From Phorcus lineatus (lineage: Eukaryota; Mollusca; Gastropoda; Trochida; Trochidae), in contig OV121088.1 of NCBI GenBank assembly GCA_921293015.1, positions 3,286,001 to 3,350,000 of the forward strand: a DNA stretch of 64,000 nucleotides, given 5' to 3'. The notes under the pieces are model-generated. The model made no database searches and was not told the DNA's origin. It saw only the letters and a program-made list of their open reading frames with translations. The first letter of the stretch is position 1. Every line of letters begins with the position of its first letter. The position numbers and the translations under genes were made by a program. Of the stretch, positions 32,547 through 45,215 are shown piece by piece.

Positions 32547-35255
32547 AACACAAAGTTTATATATAGTTTAAATTATCTTATCACTGAAATGTTTGTGTAA
32601 TGTTTTGCTGCAATCAAGTTTCCAAAAAGACTTTTCGATGTCAGTTTCGGCTGTTTAAACCCCAGACCGAGGTGAATAGGTTTAATTATGATTGCTCCGA
32701 GATGTAAACCAACTGCCTGGCCTTGTCGCTTTGTATAGCTCAATTCACTCCCTGAAATGCATCAGGCATTATGACATTGAGGTTAACCGGGACAGTATAC
32801 ATGGGTTTTTTTAAATCTATGCAATTGTTATTCAACGATACTTCAAAATCTTTGAGCAGATCTACTTCAGTTGACGAAGATTAAAATGTAAGGGTTGGTT
32901 GCTCAAGCATGGAACCATGTCTTGAGTAAATCTTTTTCGGATGTCATGTCAGCTATAATAATAAGATCTGCACTAATGGAAATTTTCTAATGCAAACTCC
33001 TTTATTTTTCAATGATTTCCAAGAAATACCGAGGTGTAACACCCTCTGAAAACTCTCTGAACACCCACTTATACACTTAAACCGCCATTGGTTGAACAAA
33101 AATGATGAGTCCGAACCTTTTATTTTAGGTTACATAAAATAAAATACGCTCAAAGACCAACACAATTGCTTCTTTACCATAGGGATTCCTAGTGAGATGA
33201 GGGGTTGACAATTCTCATAGCAAATGTCAGCTTGCAGGAGTAGACGGATCGCAATTCAACAAACAGACATACAACCGATCTTTTTTTATTCCAAAAAATT
33301 CAATATACCCGACATAAAAAATGTTAAAATGATCCCATCATTGACATAAATCAAACCACCATTTCAACTTAAGCGCACTTCCATTGCAAAATTCACACTC
33401 TCAGGACGGAATGGAAGAACGAATGGTCTCAGACATTGGTTGGCGTTATGTTTTGTTATCCATGAATGTTATCTCGATGCTCTGGGTCCTATACTTGGTA
33501 TGAGAAACATTCATGGATAGCTCACACATCTTAAATCAAGAGTTGAATCAACCGGGTCCTAACAATGATCTAAAACAGAAATGAAACAGGTCACAGCGTA
33601 ACGAGGCCTAATACATAAACTCACTACTTCTTCTCCAGCATATCGCCAGTCGCACTTGGCCTACAGAGCAGAGTTTTCACTTCGCTATGTCAAGCTAAAA
33701 TGGTGACCGAGTCGAGTATTGAAAGATTAACTAGGTTTACAATAAGTGCTAACTGATGCTGGAAAGAGAAATATTTGTCATTATTTTACATTTCCATTAA
33801 TATTAATAATAACTCTTTATTCAAATTCAAATCGTCGTCGAGATTTGTCACTCTATGAAGACAATTTGGATTTAACATACGCCATAATTACAATATGTCC
33901 TTTTCCATTCCTGTCAAAATGCTTTACTGGAGGTTAACAAAGAGGTTGTAAGTAAGTCAAAGTGGAAGAATTACTAATATCATCATGACGATAAGCTGGC
34001 ACTGATACTGTTGTACAATGCAAACAAACAATCAGTGGCTACTTAAACTGTGAAGTGAACCGAACTTATGAATTCATAATCTTCTTATGACTAATATTTC
34101 ACAGTTCATTACATATAGCTTATACATATAGGAATGTATGAACATATATCAGACATTACCTTTATTAATTTCAGAAAATGGTAAAGGACACTAAATAAAA
34201 CCAGAAATTATCGATGAAAATAACCACAAACGATTTTCTAGGTCTAAAGTATAACGATTAAAGGACGCTGCATCAGGGCGAGACGGTAATAACAATGGTG
34301 GCCCGTACGATGGATATCTGAATATGAGATCGAATGGTTGTTATGGTAACGTTCGAATAAGACGATTTGAGGGTGTAACCAAGCACAAAGACACGTCTCG
34401 CGTGACAACGTTTCGTCATTTGAGGTTTAGAGTTACTTAACGTTCGTCTTGTTTACTTCCTGGTCCCAACCAAATAATAGAAAAGGGTTATGAACTTATG
34501 TAAGAAAACTTTCAAATAAACTTTCACATTCCATGATGATTTGATCTCTTTCACTCATTTGAAGGTGTTATATGCTTCAATTCAGAATCGTTTGTTTTGG
34601 TTAATTAACGACCACACGATGCATTCTAATAACTAATAATGTTACATGCTTATTATACATTTCCCGGAAAAATGTAAGTACGTAAGTAAACAGAAAAACA
34701 ATTGAAGTCATTTACTAACTTAAGTATAATTTATAAGCGAGGCCATCAGCCACAACAAAATCGTCTACCTTTGGAAATAAAATAATATTTCAAATATATC
34801 AAAAAAACGTAAAAAGCTCTACACGTGATGGCAAAAACATCTAAATTCCTTTCATATGAAAATCTTAAACTACATTCAACATTCACAGTTGCATTGATGA
34901 AATAAAATCACCATTGAGGCATATGGATATCAATATATATATAAACATTTTATTAAGCAGACCCTGGTTGATGTTTCAAGTCATCAAACGTCATGATATA
35001 TCGGTCATTAATGTACCAACGTGAAGCTATATAATGCCTGTGGTTCAATGAGGCGTGTAATACTGGTTTGTCTTCATAGCCGATATCACATAGCACCAGG
35101 GGGTCTTTAAAAGAGGAAGATAGCTAATGTGTTATAACATGTGGTGAAATAGAGTATCCATGTTGAAATCTGCTATGAAAATGCTATCAAAAAAGCAGAT
35201 TATGTAATCTTATGGTATTTTGGACAATGCCTTACTGCGTACATGTAAGAACCGT
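32547..35255. other. intergenic region between the minisatellite and the METTL27-like gene
   Basis: Unique AT-rich sequence with a short inverted repeat (TCCATGAATGTT at about 33460 with its complement at about 33507). No gene recognised. Confidence 0.55.
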
Positions 35256-35261
35256 TTTATT
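35256..35261 (-). terminator. possible polyadenylation signal of the METTL27-like gene
   Basis: AATAAA on the minus strand, about 500 bases after the stop codon. The intervening sequence has no further supported exon. Position is plausible but unproven. Confidence 0.35.
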
Positions 35262-35757
35262 AGGGAAGACCTCACGTAATATCAGGTTTTAAAACAACTT
35301 GGAGTCCGCTTTTTTTAATCCATTTCGGTAAAATATGTTTTCCTTCTATCAAATGGAAGTTCTGAGGTTTGAAAATGCAAGAGGCACTGAAACTACAGGA
35401 TATACCATGACGTTGACGACCTATTTCTTGAATGAATGAAAAAATATTAAGTCTCATCGAAATCAAATCGAATCTTCCATCGTTCATTATTGTTTTCGGA
35501 TCTGAGTTTCTATCTTGTGGTCTTGTAGCTTTTAACCTTCCATAACTCAAAGAATCAGGGGACCCGCTAAATATCAAATCCTAGCGAAGTCGCTGATAGG
35601 CTCTAGTCTAAGGACACCTAACACAAGACCCTATTGGACCGGTACTCAGATCGGGAAGGCAGCAAGGTTTTCGATGATAGGTTCGATCTGGTTTTAATTT
35701 GATTGAAAAAGGTAACAATTGAACACAACATTCAAGGACTTGAAATCCTTTCCAGTA

Positions 35758-38700
35758 CTAGCACTTCTTGTACTTGTAGACGACGCCATTGTTGTCGAAG
35801 GAGTATCTGGGGACGACGACCCGGGACACCTTCTTCCAGGTTCCAGCATCCTCCAGCGACTTCATGAGAGGCTCCAGTCGGTCCTTGTACTCTGACACGT
35901 GTTGCAGGTACTCTTCCCGCATCACGATACACACCAGCCCACCTGGGGAAAGAAGAAAATATTGAATAGCCTAATTTGGCAGACTCCAAACGACCTGAGT
36001 AGAGCAGATGGCTTTGATGACCTTAGCTCATTCTGGAATAGACTCCAATCCATCTTGGTCGAGCAGATGGCTATGGAGATCCTAGCTTAATTTGGAATAC
36101 AGACAAGCCTACTGAGGGCTAGCGGGTGGGCAGTGGGGAGTTACTTATAGCCAGCAAAATGTGGTTAACGCTTTGTAAACTTTTCCTCCCGTATAAAAAG
36201 ATTAAAGAGATGCGAATTTAGTATTCCCCATAGTAAAAGGGTAAATAGTAATTTGTTAACTCCAAAAGGTATATGTTCTGAAACAGAACATGTATCACTG
36301 AATTAAAACTTTTGGTGCACCTATTTTGTTTCACACAATTCTGAATGAGACTTTCATAATCATCAGGTGAGTGAATTATTGTTTAGCGCCGCTTGGGCAA
36401 TTTTTCAGTCATTAGCGGCGCATAATCTCCAAATGGAGTTTAATAAGATCAAAGACAATACAAGAAACCCAAAGCAATTGCCAACGATTGCAAGAGTAAT
36501 TACAGACCTCCAATGGTGGTTCATGCCAATCGTGAGACAACTTACCCACTTTCGTTATCCGGATGAGCTCGTGGATGCCATCACAGGGGATGTGCCCCTC
36601 CCCCATTCCACCCGATATTACACAGCAGTCGTACGTGTCTGCAATAAACAGTTTTATTAGACACCTGCAAATACATGTTCAGTTTTACTGAATGACTTTT
36701 TAGCAGTTTTGGTAATGGCAAACTAAATTGGCAATCACAGTCAAAGTTGGTAATAGAGAGGAAGTAATGGGAAACTAAAATTGTAATTAGGCAAGATTGG
36801 TAGAGGAAAACTAAATTGGTAATCATGGGTAAGGGTGGTAATAGAGAGGAAATGATGGAAAACTAAATTTTTAATTGGGCAAGGTGTGTAAAGGCAAACT
36901 AAATTGGTAATCATGGGCAAGGGTGGTAATAGAGAGGAAGTAATGGAATTTAAGGTTGTTAATGGAACGCAAATTTTAATATGGAGAGCAAGTTTGACTC
37001 CATAGCAAACTTGGTGTAGAATATGGTTGTTATGGAGAGAAAGGTTGAGTATGAAAAACAAGGTTGTTAATGAGAGCAAATGGTTATTGTGAGCAAGGAT
37101 TGGCTATGAAGAGTGAGGGTAATTGAGAGCAGGGTTGGTAATTTTGATCAAGATTTTCCATTGATAGAAGTACTGGTAATTTTGATCAAGGTTATTCATG
37201 GAGAGAAGGGTTGATAATTTTGATCTAGATTTTCCATAGATAAAATTACTGGTAATTTGGATCAAGGTTATTCATGGAGAGGAGGGTTGGCAATATAGAT
37301 GAAGGTTGGAAACGGAGCTCAGGTTCGGAAATGAACAATCAAATCGGTAGAAGCTTTTACTCACTCTCCTCAATAGGCAGAGGGTTGTCATCGAGGAACT
37401 CGCAGTAGAACTTGGTGTAGACGTTCTTCTTCCTCGCCTCCTCCAGCATGCCGGGGGACGGCTCCAGGGCGTCTATGTTCCTGAACCCTCGCTTATTCAA
37501 CTGGGAAGGGAAATATTACTCATAATTTTATTTCATCGATAAAGTAGTCCACAAGCTTCAAGAGGGTCAATTAGATTGTCGTAAACATATTGCTACATAC
37601 AAAGCGCAAATGACTTTTGATTTTGAAAAAACAACTTTGGTTTGCAACATGCATTTTGGAGTCTAAAATAGACTCACAGAATGGCTTTGCTCCGATAAGT
37701 TGCATTAAGGGAATGAACAGTAGACTATATGTCTTATGAAACCTGACAATCCAATGAACTTTAGTCAGTACACGTACAGTTAATGAGTTGACTTGCTCCG
37801 GTAATAGACCTTTACAAGTAATATTGAGAGCATGAACAGTATAAACTATGTATTACGACAATTGCCAATCCAATGACCTTTTGTCAGTACAGTCAATAAG
37901 TTGACAGACATGCCCTCAGTTGGCACCTGATGTTGAAAGCCAGAACTCCTAACTGCAGATTGCTCTGTCAACACGCATCAATAATCGTACTATTGTAGCA
38001 GATCGTTACAGGGATTCATTACAACTTTGATCATTAGTACAGAATAACCCTTAATATAAATCGTTTTAGGAAGACATATCGTAAAAAGTATTCAATGATA
38101 TTCGTTTAAACACCCTATGGCAAATGTGCCTGCTCACAACATTTCTAAGCAATAGGGTTTTGGAAATTAAAACAGACAGATTTTAAAAAGATTCGGCCTT
38201 TGTGAACATTACTTATGATGTCACAAAATCTTCTATTTCGACGCATGCCGTGCCATAAGCTGAAACAACTGCGGTTTTTAATTTTAGAAATATGAAGAAG
38301 ATGTTATAAAGATGTATCAAGATGTATCAAGATGTATCAAGTGTACCTGTTCCCCAACGTATCCAGTACCTGCGGCCACATCGAGGATCCTGGTGTTGTA
38401 TTTCTCCTCCCCATAGTACTCTGCAAGGTGCTCGGCAGCGATGATTGGTCCCTTGTAGCGCTCCAGACTCAGATCCTGATACATCACACCGTGTAGGGAG
38501 TTAAAGTCATATCACACATACAATAACACCGGTAAGGTATGAAGAGAATAACAGTCACAATGTTAAAAACATCACGTTAGTAAGGAAATACCAGTCAGTA
38601 TTTATATAGCATATCGGCAATAAGGGAATAAAATACCATATAAGCATTGAGAGTAAGGGAATATAGAAGTACAGTAGCGTAGGAGTAAGTCATACTTACA

Positions 38701-41700
38701 TGGCATACATGGCATAACACAATTAAGGAAATATCAATCATACCGTACTTAGCATAACACTAGTGAGGAAATATCAGCTATAGTGTACTTAGCAAAAAAA
38801 CAGCAAGGACATTTCAGTCAAATTGTACTTAGCATTACACTGGAAATATCAGTCATATCAAGTAAATTGAAACAACAATCATATTCAACATAACATCAGG
38901 CCAGTAAGGAAAGAACTATCATATTCAACTGAATAATCTCCTGTCAAAAGTAATTAATCATTCTAATGATTTAAAACTGGAACCAACGAATTTTGATTGT
39001 ATTAAAGTATTAACGTGTTTTTCTGATTACTGAATCATGTTCTGTCTGAAGTTAATTATTATCCTAATGAATTAAAACTTGAACGAACGAACATTTTTAA
39101 TCGCAAAGAAATTACGAAGGCTCTCTTGTCCTTATTTGTCCTTCGTCGCCAAACATTGAATCGTTGTCACAATCTAATTTCGTTATTTTAAGAGTGCCAT
39201 GTATCAACTTGTCATTTAGGCAAACAAAAGCACCGAGTAAAGGAAACCATGCAGTTCCAGTATTTATCACGCTCTACTTTATTATTGATAGTATGGATAA
39301 GCCGCTCCGCTTATTAACAACAAGAATCCATTTGGGTTGAACAAGGTTTCTCTTGATTAATTGATAAAAACACGGATACAACGTGCATGATATAAGAGCT
39401 TTTCATATCTGTATGAACATGTAAAACATGTCATGGGGAACGATATTTATATAGGGGCAACCCTGTTTATCAATCCCCTTTCCTGTACCATCTGGAAATA
39501 TATACAGTTTAAATCAGATGTAAAATTAACCTAGCACACTTGTCTTGAGGTAAAATACTATACCGTCTGTGCCAGTATAAAACCATTATTGATGATTTTG
39601 AAAAACCACACTTAAAATCTATGGGCTATAACGCCTATGATTTGTTATCCATTTCACAGTCGAATAAGTGTAGAGACGTTTGGCATTGTTAATTCAATCA
39701 CATGGATATGCGAGAAACCCGAAGATGCGTAATTCACGAAAGTTGGAATGGGGGAGTAGCAGGAAGTCGACAATTAGAAAATCAAAAATAGCATAGAGTC
39801 GACAGTTTCAATTTTTAATCCATGTCAATGGCTAAGACAAAACACGCGGGTTATTGTAGTCGCTTATTGCTTATGAACTCCGAGAAGCACGAAGTCGACT
39901 CGAAATTTGCTTGTTTGTTGTTACACCACACACCCTTCCATGTGTCGACGTCCTGCGATATAACCGTTTGAGTAACGCGACTACAATCTACAAGACACCA
40001 TGACTATGGACGAATAGAAATGAAGGTTACTTTATCCCGCCAGCTTATCATCTCATTAACATCAATCAGCAGTAATTCATTGTACTTTATACAGGCTTCT
40101 ATCATCTGTTAGCTCAACCTATCATATCCTTACATCAACCTTGTTTCTTGTATAAACTACTTTCCACTGTAAACACTCCATTTTAAAACAAAATATACAT
40201 CAAACCATTTAATTGTAAAATTACCATCTCAATTAAGTATATATTTGTCTTCATGGAATCATATGTATCACTTGCTTAATAACGGTGTTGATATCTACTC
40301 AGAAACGTCGCAATTCGTGCGATAAAGAAGTTGACTATCCATACGAACTTGTTCTTTTTCATCAATCCAGCTTCAAAAATGCCCCTTAAAGAAGACTATG
40401 GACGAATCAGCCATTCAGCATTATACTTCAGAGCTATATCAACTATAACCGCATACAAATTCTCAAATCATACTCTTCGAAACAAATCAATTGATACTTT
40501 CTATCCTTTAAGATTTAATTCGAGTGGTGGTAGACTGTCAGACACAAAGATGGAAAGATGTATCTCAGGGTTTTTTTTCCAGTCAAATAGACGTGAGATC
40601 TATATATTCTGTCTGATTGTGCCACGCCCGAAACTCATTATATGCTTATCTTGAGAGTGTTGACATATGAAAGGTTTAGCAAGGAAACTCCAATGTTTAA
40701 TGAGTGGTTGCTGAATAGTTGCATACAAGGAGCTGTCACCGACTATCGAACTGTGATCTTTTATGCCAACACCTTGATTTATTTCCCGATGCTAACCTCA
40801 GGGGTGAATTTGCGCTAACATATAAATGGTATAGGCTCAGCTTTTGAGCTCAACATATATTTATCTGGAGTCAACATCTGATTGTATTCAGACATGAATA
40901 AAGGTTTTCCTTCTTCCTGCTGTTGTATACAAAATTTGTCCTGACCTATTCGTATTTTTCCTCCGATAAACCAGGGACCTTATATACACATATATATATA
41001 TATATGTATATAAGGTCCCTGGATAAACCAAAGCTTGTCCTGACCTCTCCGATTTTTCCTCCGATAAACCAAAGTTGTCCTATACTATTCGTATTTTCCC
41101 TGATAAACACAAACTTGTCCTTTAATGTCCGAATTTACCTACTTTAAACCAAACTTGTCCTGAACTGTTTGTATTTTCCCTGCTGTAAAGAAAAGTTATC
41201 CTCACCTGTTCGTATTTTCCCTCCTCCGCCCATTTGGAGTAGTATTCCGCCGACTCCTTCATGGAAATGCCTACACGGTGAGCCCCGAAATTAGCCGAGT
41301 AGGCGCTGGCATCTTCCTGGTTGCTGCCTTCGATGAAGGACTTGGCCTTTTCTTCTGCCATTTCTTTCTGCAACATAAAGTTAGGATCATGCATTTCCTC
41401 TAGAAGAAACGAGACATCACATTACGTGGCATGGCAGCGAAAATAGTTTTATTTATCTGAGAGCATTATGATAGAAGTGTTTCGATGTGTTTGAATATAA
41501 GTCTGTTTATTACTATGGTTCGTCCTATCACCTTGTCTGTCCACAAGGAAATTAAAATCAGACAGATTACATCTGTTATTTCAGGTCAACCAAATTAAGA
41601 CAGGAAAAGAGTTCTAATTTATCCTATTTTCTTATGAAACATTCCATTACATCATAGAATAGAAATTAGAACATTATTTCAATACACAAGGGTGTCTATA

Positions 41701-42059
41701 TTGTAGTATAAGATACACAAGTTATAAACAATGGCACAAAGTGACTTATACAGCGAATAATTCCATACGCGATAGTATTGATTTTATTAACCGATTACGC
41801 ATATTTGAGTCAAACCGATTTCGAATATTTGAATCAAACCCATTTAACACAATATATCAAAACCGATTTCGCGCACTATATTTAAACTTGTACGCGCATT
41901 TTATTCAAATTTATCGCGTGTAATCCGAAGGACGCTCACGTTCGCGATCTTGTGACGGAATCGCTCGATCTGAAGCCGTGAAAAGAGGTAAATCATATGC
42001 ACATAACAAGAAAAAGCCAATTAGCGAGTTTCAAACAGCGCTCTTACCTTGTCAGCCAT
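35758..42059 (-). CDS. METTL27: METTL27-like (WBSCR27) SAM-dependent methyltransferase
   Basis: Class I methyltransferase, 238 aa, from six minus-strand exons: 42048-42059, 41206-41367, 38347-38475, 37365-37500, 36546-36638, 35758-35942. All junctions are GT-AG and phases agree. The family is about 245 aa, so this is full length. SAM-binding motif I is ILDVAAGTG (88-96), Glu114 in DALEPSPGMLEEA is the acidic motif II residue, and YDCCVISGGMGEGHIP (149-164) is the motif IV region. GGLVCIVMREEY (178-189) starts the next strand and helix. These match the WBSCR27/METTL27 pattern (PCxxIxEL, TKxGGLV). The methyl acceptor of this family is not established to my knowledge. Stop TAG at 35758-35760. 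The start is uncertain: ATG at 42059 (exon 1, MADK) or ATG at 41361 in exon 2. Confidence 0.87.
35983..36105. repeat. 62-bp direct repeat next to METTL27-like exon 6
   Basis: Two and a bit copies containing GAGCAGATGGCT, GACTCCAA and TTTGGAATA phrases, starting about 40 bp from the exon 6 acceptor. Confidence 0.7.
36367..36420 (+). repeat. GAGTGAGT-hairpin repeat, copy 2
   Basis: GTGAGTGAATTATTGTTTAG then CGCCGCTTGGGCAATTTTTC and AGTCATTAGCGGCG. It lies in intron 5 of the methyltransferase gene. Confidence 0.85.
36700..37340. repeat. degenerate minisatellite between METTL27-like exons 4 and 5
   Basis: Repeated GGCAAACTAAATTGGTAATC, GGGCAAGGGTGGTAATAGAG and GAGGAAGTAATGG blocks, about 45-55 bp apart, decaying toward 37340 into GATCAAGGTTATTCATGGAG units. 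It fills nearly all of intron 4 and ends about 25 bp from exon 4. Confidence 0.8.
37520..38320. other. intron 3 of the METTL27-like gene
   Basis: Two loosely similar blocks (AGTTGCATTAAGGGAATGAAC region near 37700 and a related phrase near 37820). A GATGTATCAA triplication sits at 38311-38340, next to the exon 3 donor. No coding exon seen. Confidence 0.5.
38490..38930. repeat. degenerate minisatellite upstream of METTL27-like exon 3
   Basis: Loose units of about 45-50 bp with AGCATAACACTAGTGAGGAA, ATATCAGTCATA and GTACTT blocks, within about 20 bp of the exon 3 acceptor. Confidence 0.65.
38931..40920. other. intron 2 interior of the METTL27-like gene
   Basis: AT-rich. A tail resembling the Penelope-like inverted repeat at 601-772 is present at about 40290-40340 (ACTCAGAAACGTCGCAATTC, GATAAAGAAGTTGACTATCC). 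A 107-codon open frame at 40331-40654 has no recognisable domain and I do not call it. Confidence 0.5.
40930..41235. repeat. tandem repeat derived from the METTL27-like exon 2 splice donor
   Basis: About six units of roughly 50 bp. Each contains a variant of CTGACCTATTCGTATTTTCC with a CCTCCGATAAACC-like tail. The rightmost unit is CTCACCTGTTCGTATTTTCC, which on the minus strand is the last codons of exon 2 plus its donor (GAACAG|GTGAGG). The others therefore look like tandem copies of the exon-intron junction. Two retain AG|GTCAGG at the equivalent place. Confidence 0.75.
40971..41022. repeat. perfect palindrome with AT-rich loop
   Basis: CCAGGGACCTTATATACA (40971-40988) and its exact complement (41005-41022) flank a CATATATATATATATA spacer that extends the pairing. 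It lies inside the exon 2 donor-derived tandem repeat. Confidence 0.95.
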
Positions 42060-42168
42060 CTGAAGTGCAAGCAAATTAGAACTGTTAATTTCTATAGCTA
42101 AACCATGAAAGAACAACAGTTTATCAGCAGTTGCAACAGTAGTAGGTGAGTTCAGCAGGTGCTTGGAT

Positions 42169-42902
42169 ACTTTAAATAAAGAGACACTCTGGGCTTTTTA
42201 TGGAATTCGATTTGGCTTTAAAATGTTTTTAAAAAATCATTTACATTCAAAACTTCTCACATACGTATAAAAAAATCACCAAAACATGACAACTTTCAAA
42301 GAAAATCGAACCAATACCCTTCTGGGTGTGCAAAAGCCGAAACCACATGAATACTTATATTATTCATAGAACATTTAAAAAACTATACACTTTTTAACTT
42401 CTACCTAGTTTCGAAAGTTACGTTCGACTACTTGACGCGCGAATCGTCCGTTTTTCGATCAAAATCGCACATTTAAACCTTCACTATAATGAACCGATTA
42501 GCCTTAAAGTGATCAATTTCAGAACCAGTCAATTCTTCTCGACGAGATGGCACTATCAACAGCATTTGGCATGTATTTTTTCAATGATAATCGGAAAACG
42601 GTCGTAGTAATGTTACGAAGTATAATTTCTGCGTCCCATTTACATGTATCTTACTTAAATGACCTACTTTACAGTATCAATCCATGCTTATGTTAGCGCC
42701 TGCTGTAAATAAGTTTTCAAAATTACGTTTGAGTCCGGTTTTCGATCACAAAACACGACTTAAACCTGTTTATTGTCCACATAAGAACTTGTAAGCTTTA
42801 TGGTACTGCTTGTCAGAGACAACCAATACACCTTGATAAAATAACACCATTTATAAAGGTTGACATATTTGAATCCAACAACATACTCTGTGCTCCTTTA
42901 AC
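42169..42902. mobile_element. MITE family A-related composite
   Basis: TTTAAATAAAGAGACACTCTG at the left and ACTCTGTGCTCCTTTAA at the right are imperfect inverted ends. Inside, two segments (about 42415-42485 and 42715-42775) each carry the family phrase ACGTTYGA...TTTTCGATCA. This suggests two diverged copies joined or nested. Confidence 0.5.
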
Positions 42903-44901
42903 GACATGTGTCTCTTGTTTCAAGATACTTTTTGCCAATAACACAACATTACATAAAATACATTTTGTAGTATAATGTTTATACCACAATTGTCACGGCT
43001 TAAAATCTTCTGTATTTAAAAAGGATGTATCATTGTAATGTCACCCTTTGAATGATAATTAAGTAACACGCCATAATCCTTACAAGAAAACTTATACTGC
43101 AAAGCAACTTCCACATATTTCAAGAGGAATATATACTATAAAATGTTTTAATCAGGCGAAAATGACGGCAAATAGAAACAAACGCAAAGAGGACAAAAAG
43201 ACTTTTGTGAAGGACTCGTCTTGTTAATGATTATCACCAGAAATAAGACATTTTCAAAGTATTTATCATTAACGCTAACAGTTAACAAATAAATCTCAAC
43301 CCCATTACGAACCTATTCAACCTCTGAATTCATCTTATTTTCTATAAGGTACAATTAATCTGGATAGAAATCAGTACTGGAAGTAAGTAAATTCCGAGAA
43401 GGACAAAATACATTACACGAATAGTTTATAACAAATCAAACTACCTTCCGGTTCCAGTATAGATCAGCTGTTTCACTAATTACAGGTGAGAACGAGACGC
43501 TACAGGTGTGTTATAGTAACTTCTTTCTCCTGTGCACCAAGAGTGTGGGATGACCGCACAAAATTATCTTGCCTTTTATGCTAGACATGCAGGAAAAAAT
43601 CCATACATAATCCCCTATTTGTAAAGATCTGTATGCACTAAACCCATGTTGCTTGGATTAGAAAACGCACACTTTGGCGTTACTAACACTTTCGCGTAAA
43701 AGATTAGGTGTGTGGTGATTATCACTCCGGACTTCTCACTTATCTTCTCACAAGGCAGGACATAATCCAAAAATATACAACATTTTATCAATATTTTTAT
43801 CCACTTTACCAAATTACTGTGATAGCGATGAGATCACAAAAACATGTGAACATTACTTACACTTTTACGTAACAGATAGGAAAAATCTGCTTACAAATTC
43901 TTACTTATATGAAATTACGCAACAGACACTACATCTGAACCTTAATACGATTTAAGAACAACTCCCAGTTGTGTGAGATGAAACATCCTCGGTAAACCAG
44001 GGTTAACGTTCCGATAATTCTACACCCTGGTATCGGGGATCGACGCGAAGACTTTATCTCCTTCCCTTGCTGGCATTTTATCCAATCACCTGTCTCCGCA
44101 GGCTTGGCCAAGATGGCAATATCTAAGTGAGCGTAAATTTTTGGATGACTTTGTGACATTGCAAAGTGTCAAATAACAGGAAAATATGTTTGTCAAAGAA
44201 AACCACCTGGTGTGGGTGTTTCAGTTACAACTTTGGCTGATTACGAGTGTTGCAAATATCACGTTGGTTCATTGTGACGTAAGAGCGCCTTTCGGCTGTT
44301 TCAAATACCTATCAGAGTATTTCATGAGGTTGCCTACCTAGAGAACAATCGATGACTAACAAAGAAAATAGAGCCATTGGCTCTGTAGCTCGTCAGGCTA
44401 TCTATAATTTATGCTATAAACGGTCATAGGGTCACCATATTAGCTGCCACAGTATCACCAAATACAACCACCTAATCTGAGGAGTCTGTGTACAAGATTT
44501 GAGCTTTCTAGTTCTTTTCTTTTCGAAAATAGAGATGAATAGAGTTTTAAGGGTGTGACTACTGTAAACCTCATTAGGGGTCACAGGGTCAACGCATTCA
44601 TAAACTAGAAATATGTGCATTTGATGCACAGTGATGTCCCCCTTCCAAACTTTTAATCCAACTTAATCATCTTATTGCCACTTATACCAGAATAAATCCA
44701 TACCAAACATAAATTTATAATAAACAGGTTAATATATTAACATCAATGAACTTTACATAATAATGACTAGTGAAATATACAAGTTCAATGGTGCATAAGG
44801 AAGAGTTTTATATATTTGTCAACTTCTTTATTGTAGGGAATGTGACATTTGATACTTACACAGTTATCAAAGATTATAATTAGCGTCTACAACCCCTAAT
44901 A

Positions 44902-45215
44902 TGCACTAAGTTCAAATTGTTTCCATGGAAACCAGAAAATAAAATTCAGAATAACCAAAATAGCAAAAGGCACCACTACCACTAGACCTAACCACAAACA
45001 AGTATCGTAAAAAAGGGTTTTGAGATATGGCTCCAAAACGGACCCTACCCCCAACTTGCACTAAGTTCAAATTGTTTCCATGGAAACCAGAAAAAGCTTC
45101 AGAATAACCAAAATAGCAAAAGGCTCCACGCCATCACTAGACCTAACCAAAAACTAAGTTTCGTAAAAAAAATATTGAATGTTTTTTTAGATATGGTACG
45201 GAAACGAAAGCATTT
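44902..45215. repeat. 155-bp direct duplication
   Basis: TGCACTAAGTTCAAATTGTT with TCCATGGAAACCAGAAAA and CACTAGACCTAACCA blocks at 44902 and again at 45057. The segments at 44460-44640 and 45300-45480 flanking it are also related to each other (GAGGAGTCTGT, GTTTTAAGGGYGTGA). The whole area is therefore a decayed repeat family member and its duplicate. Confidence 0.8.

Noticed and set aside
35272-35577. 101-codon minus-strand frame downstream of the METTL27-like stop
   Set aside because: Lies in the presumed 3' untranslated region, no recognisable domain, ordinary AT-rich composition.
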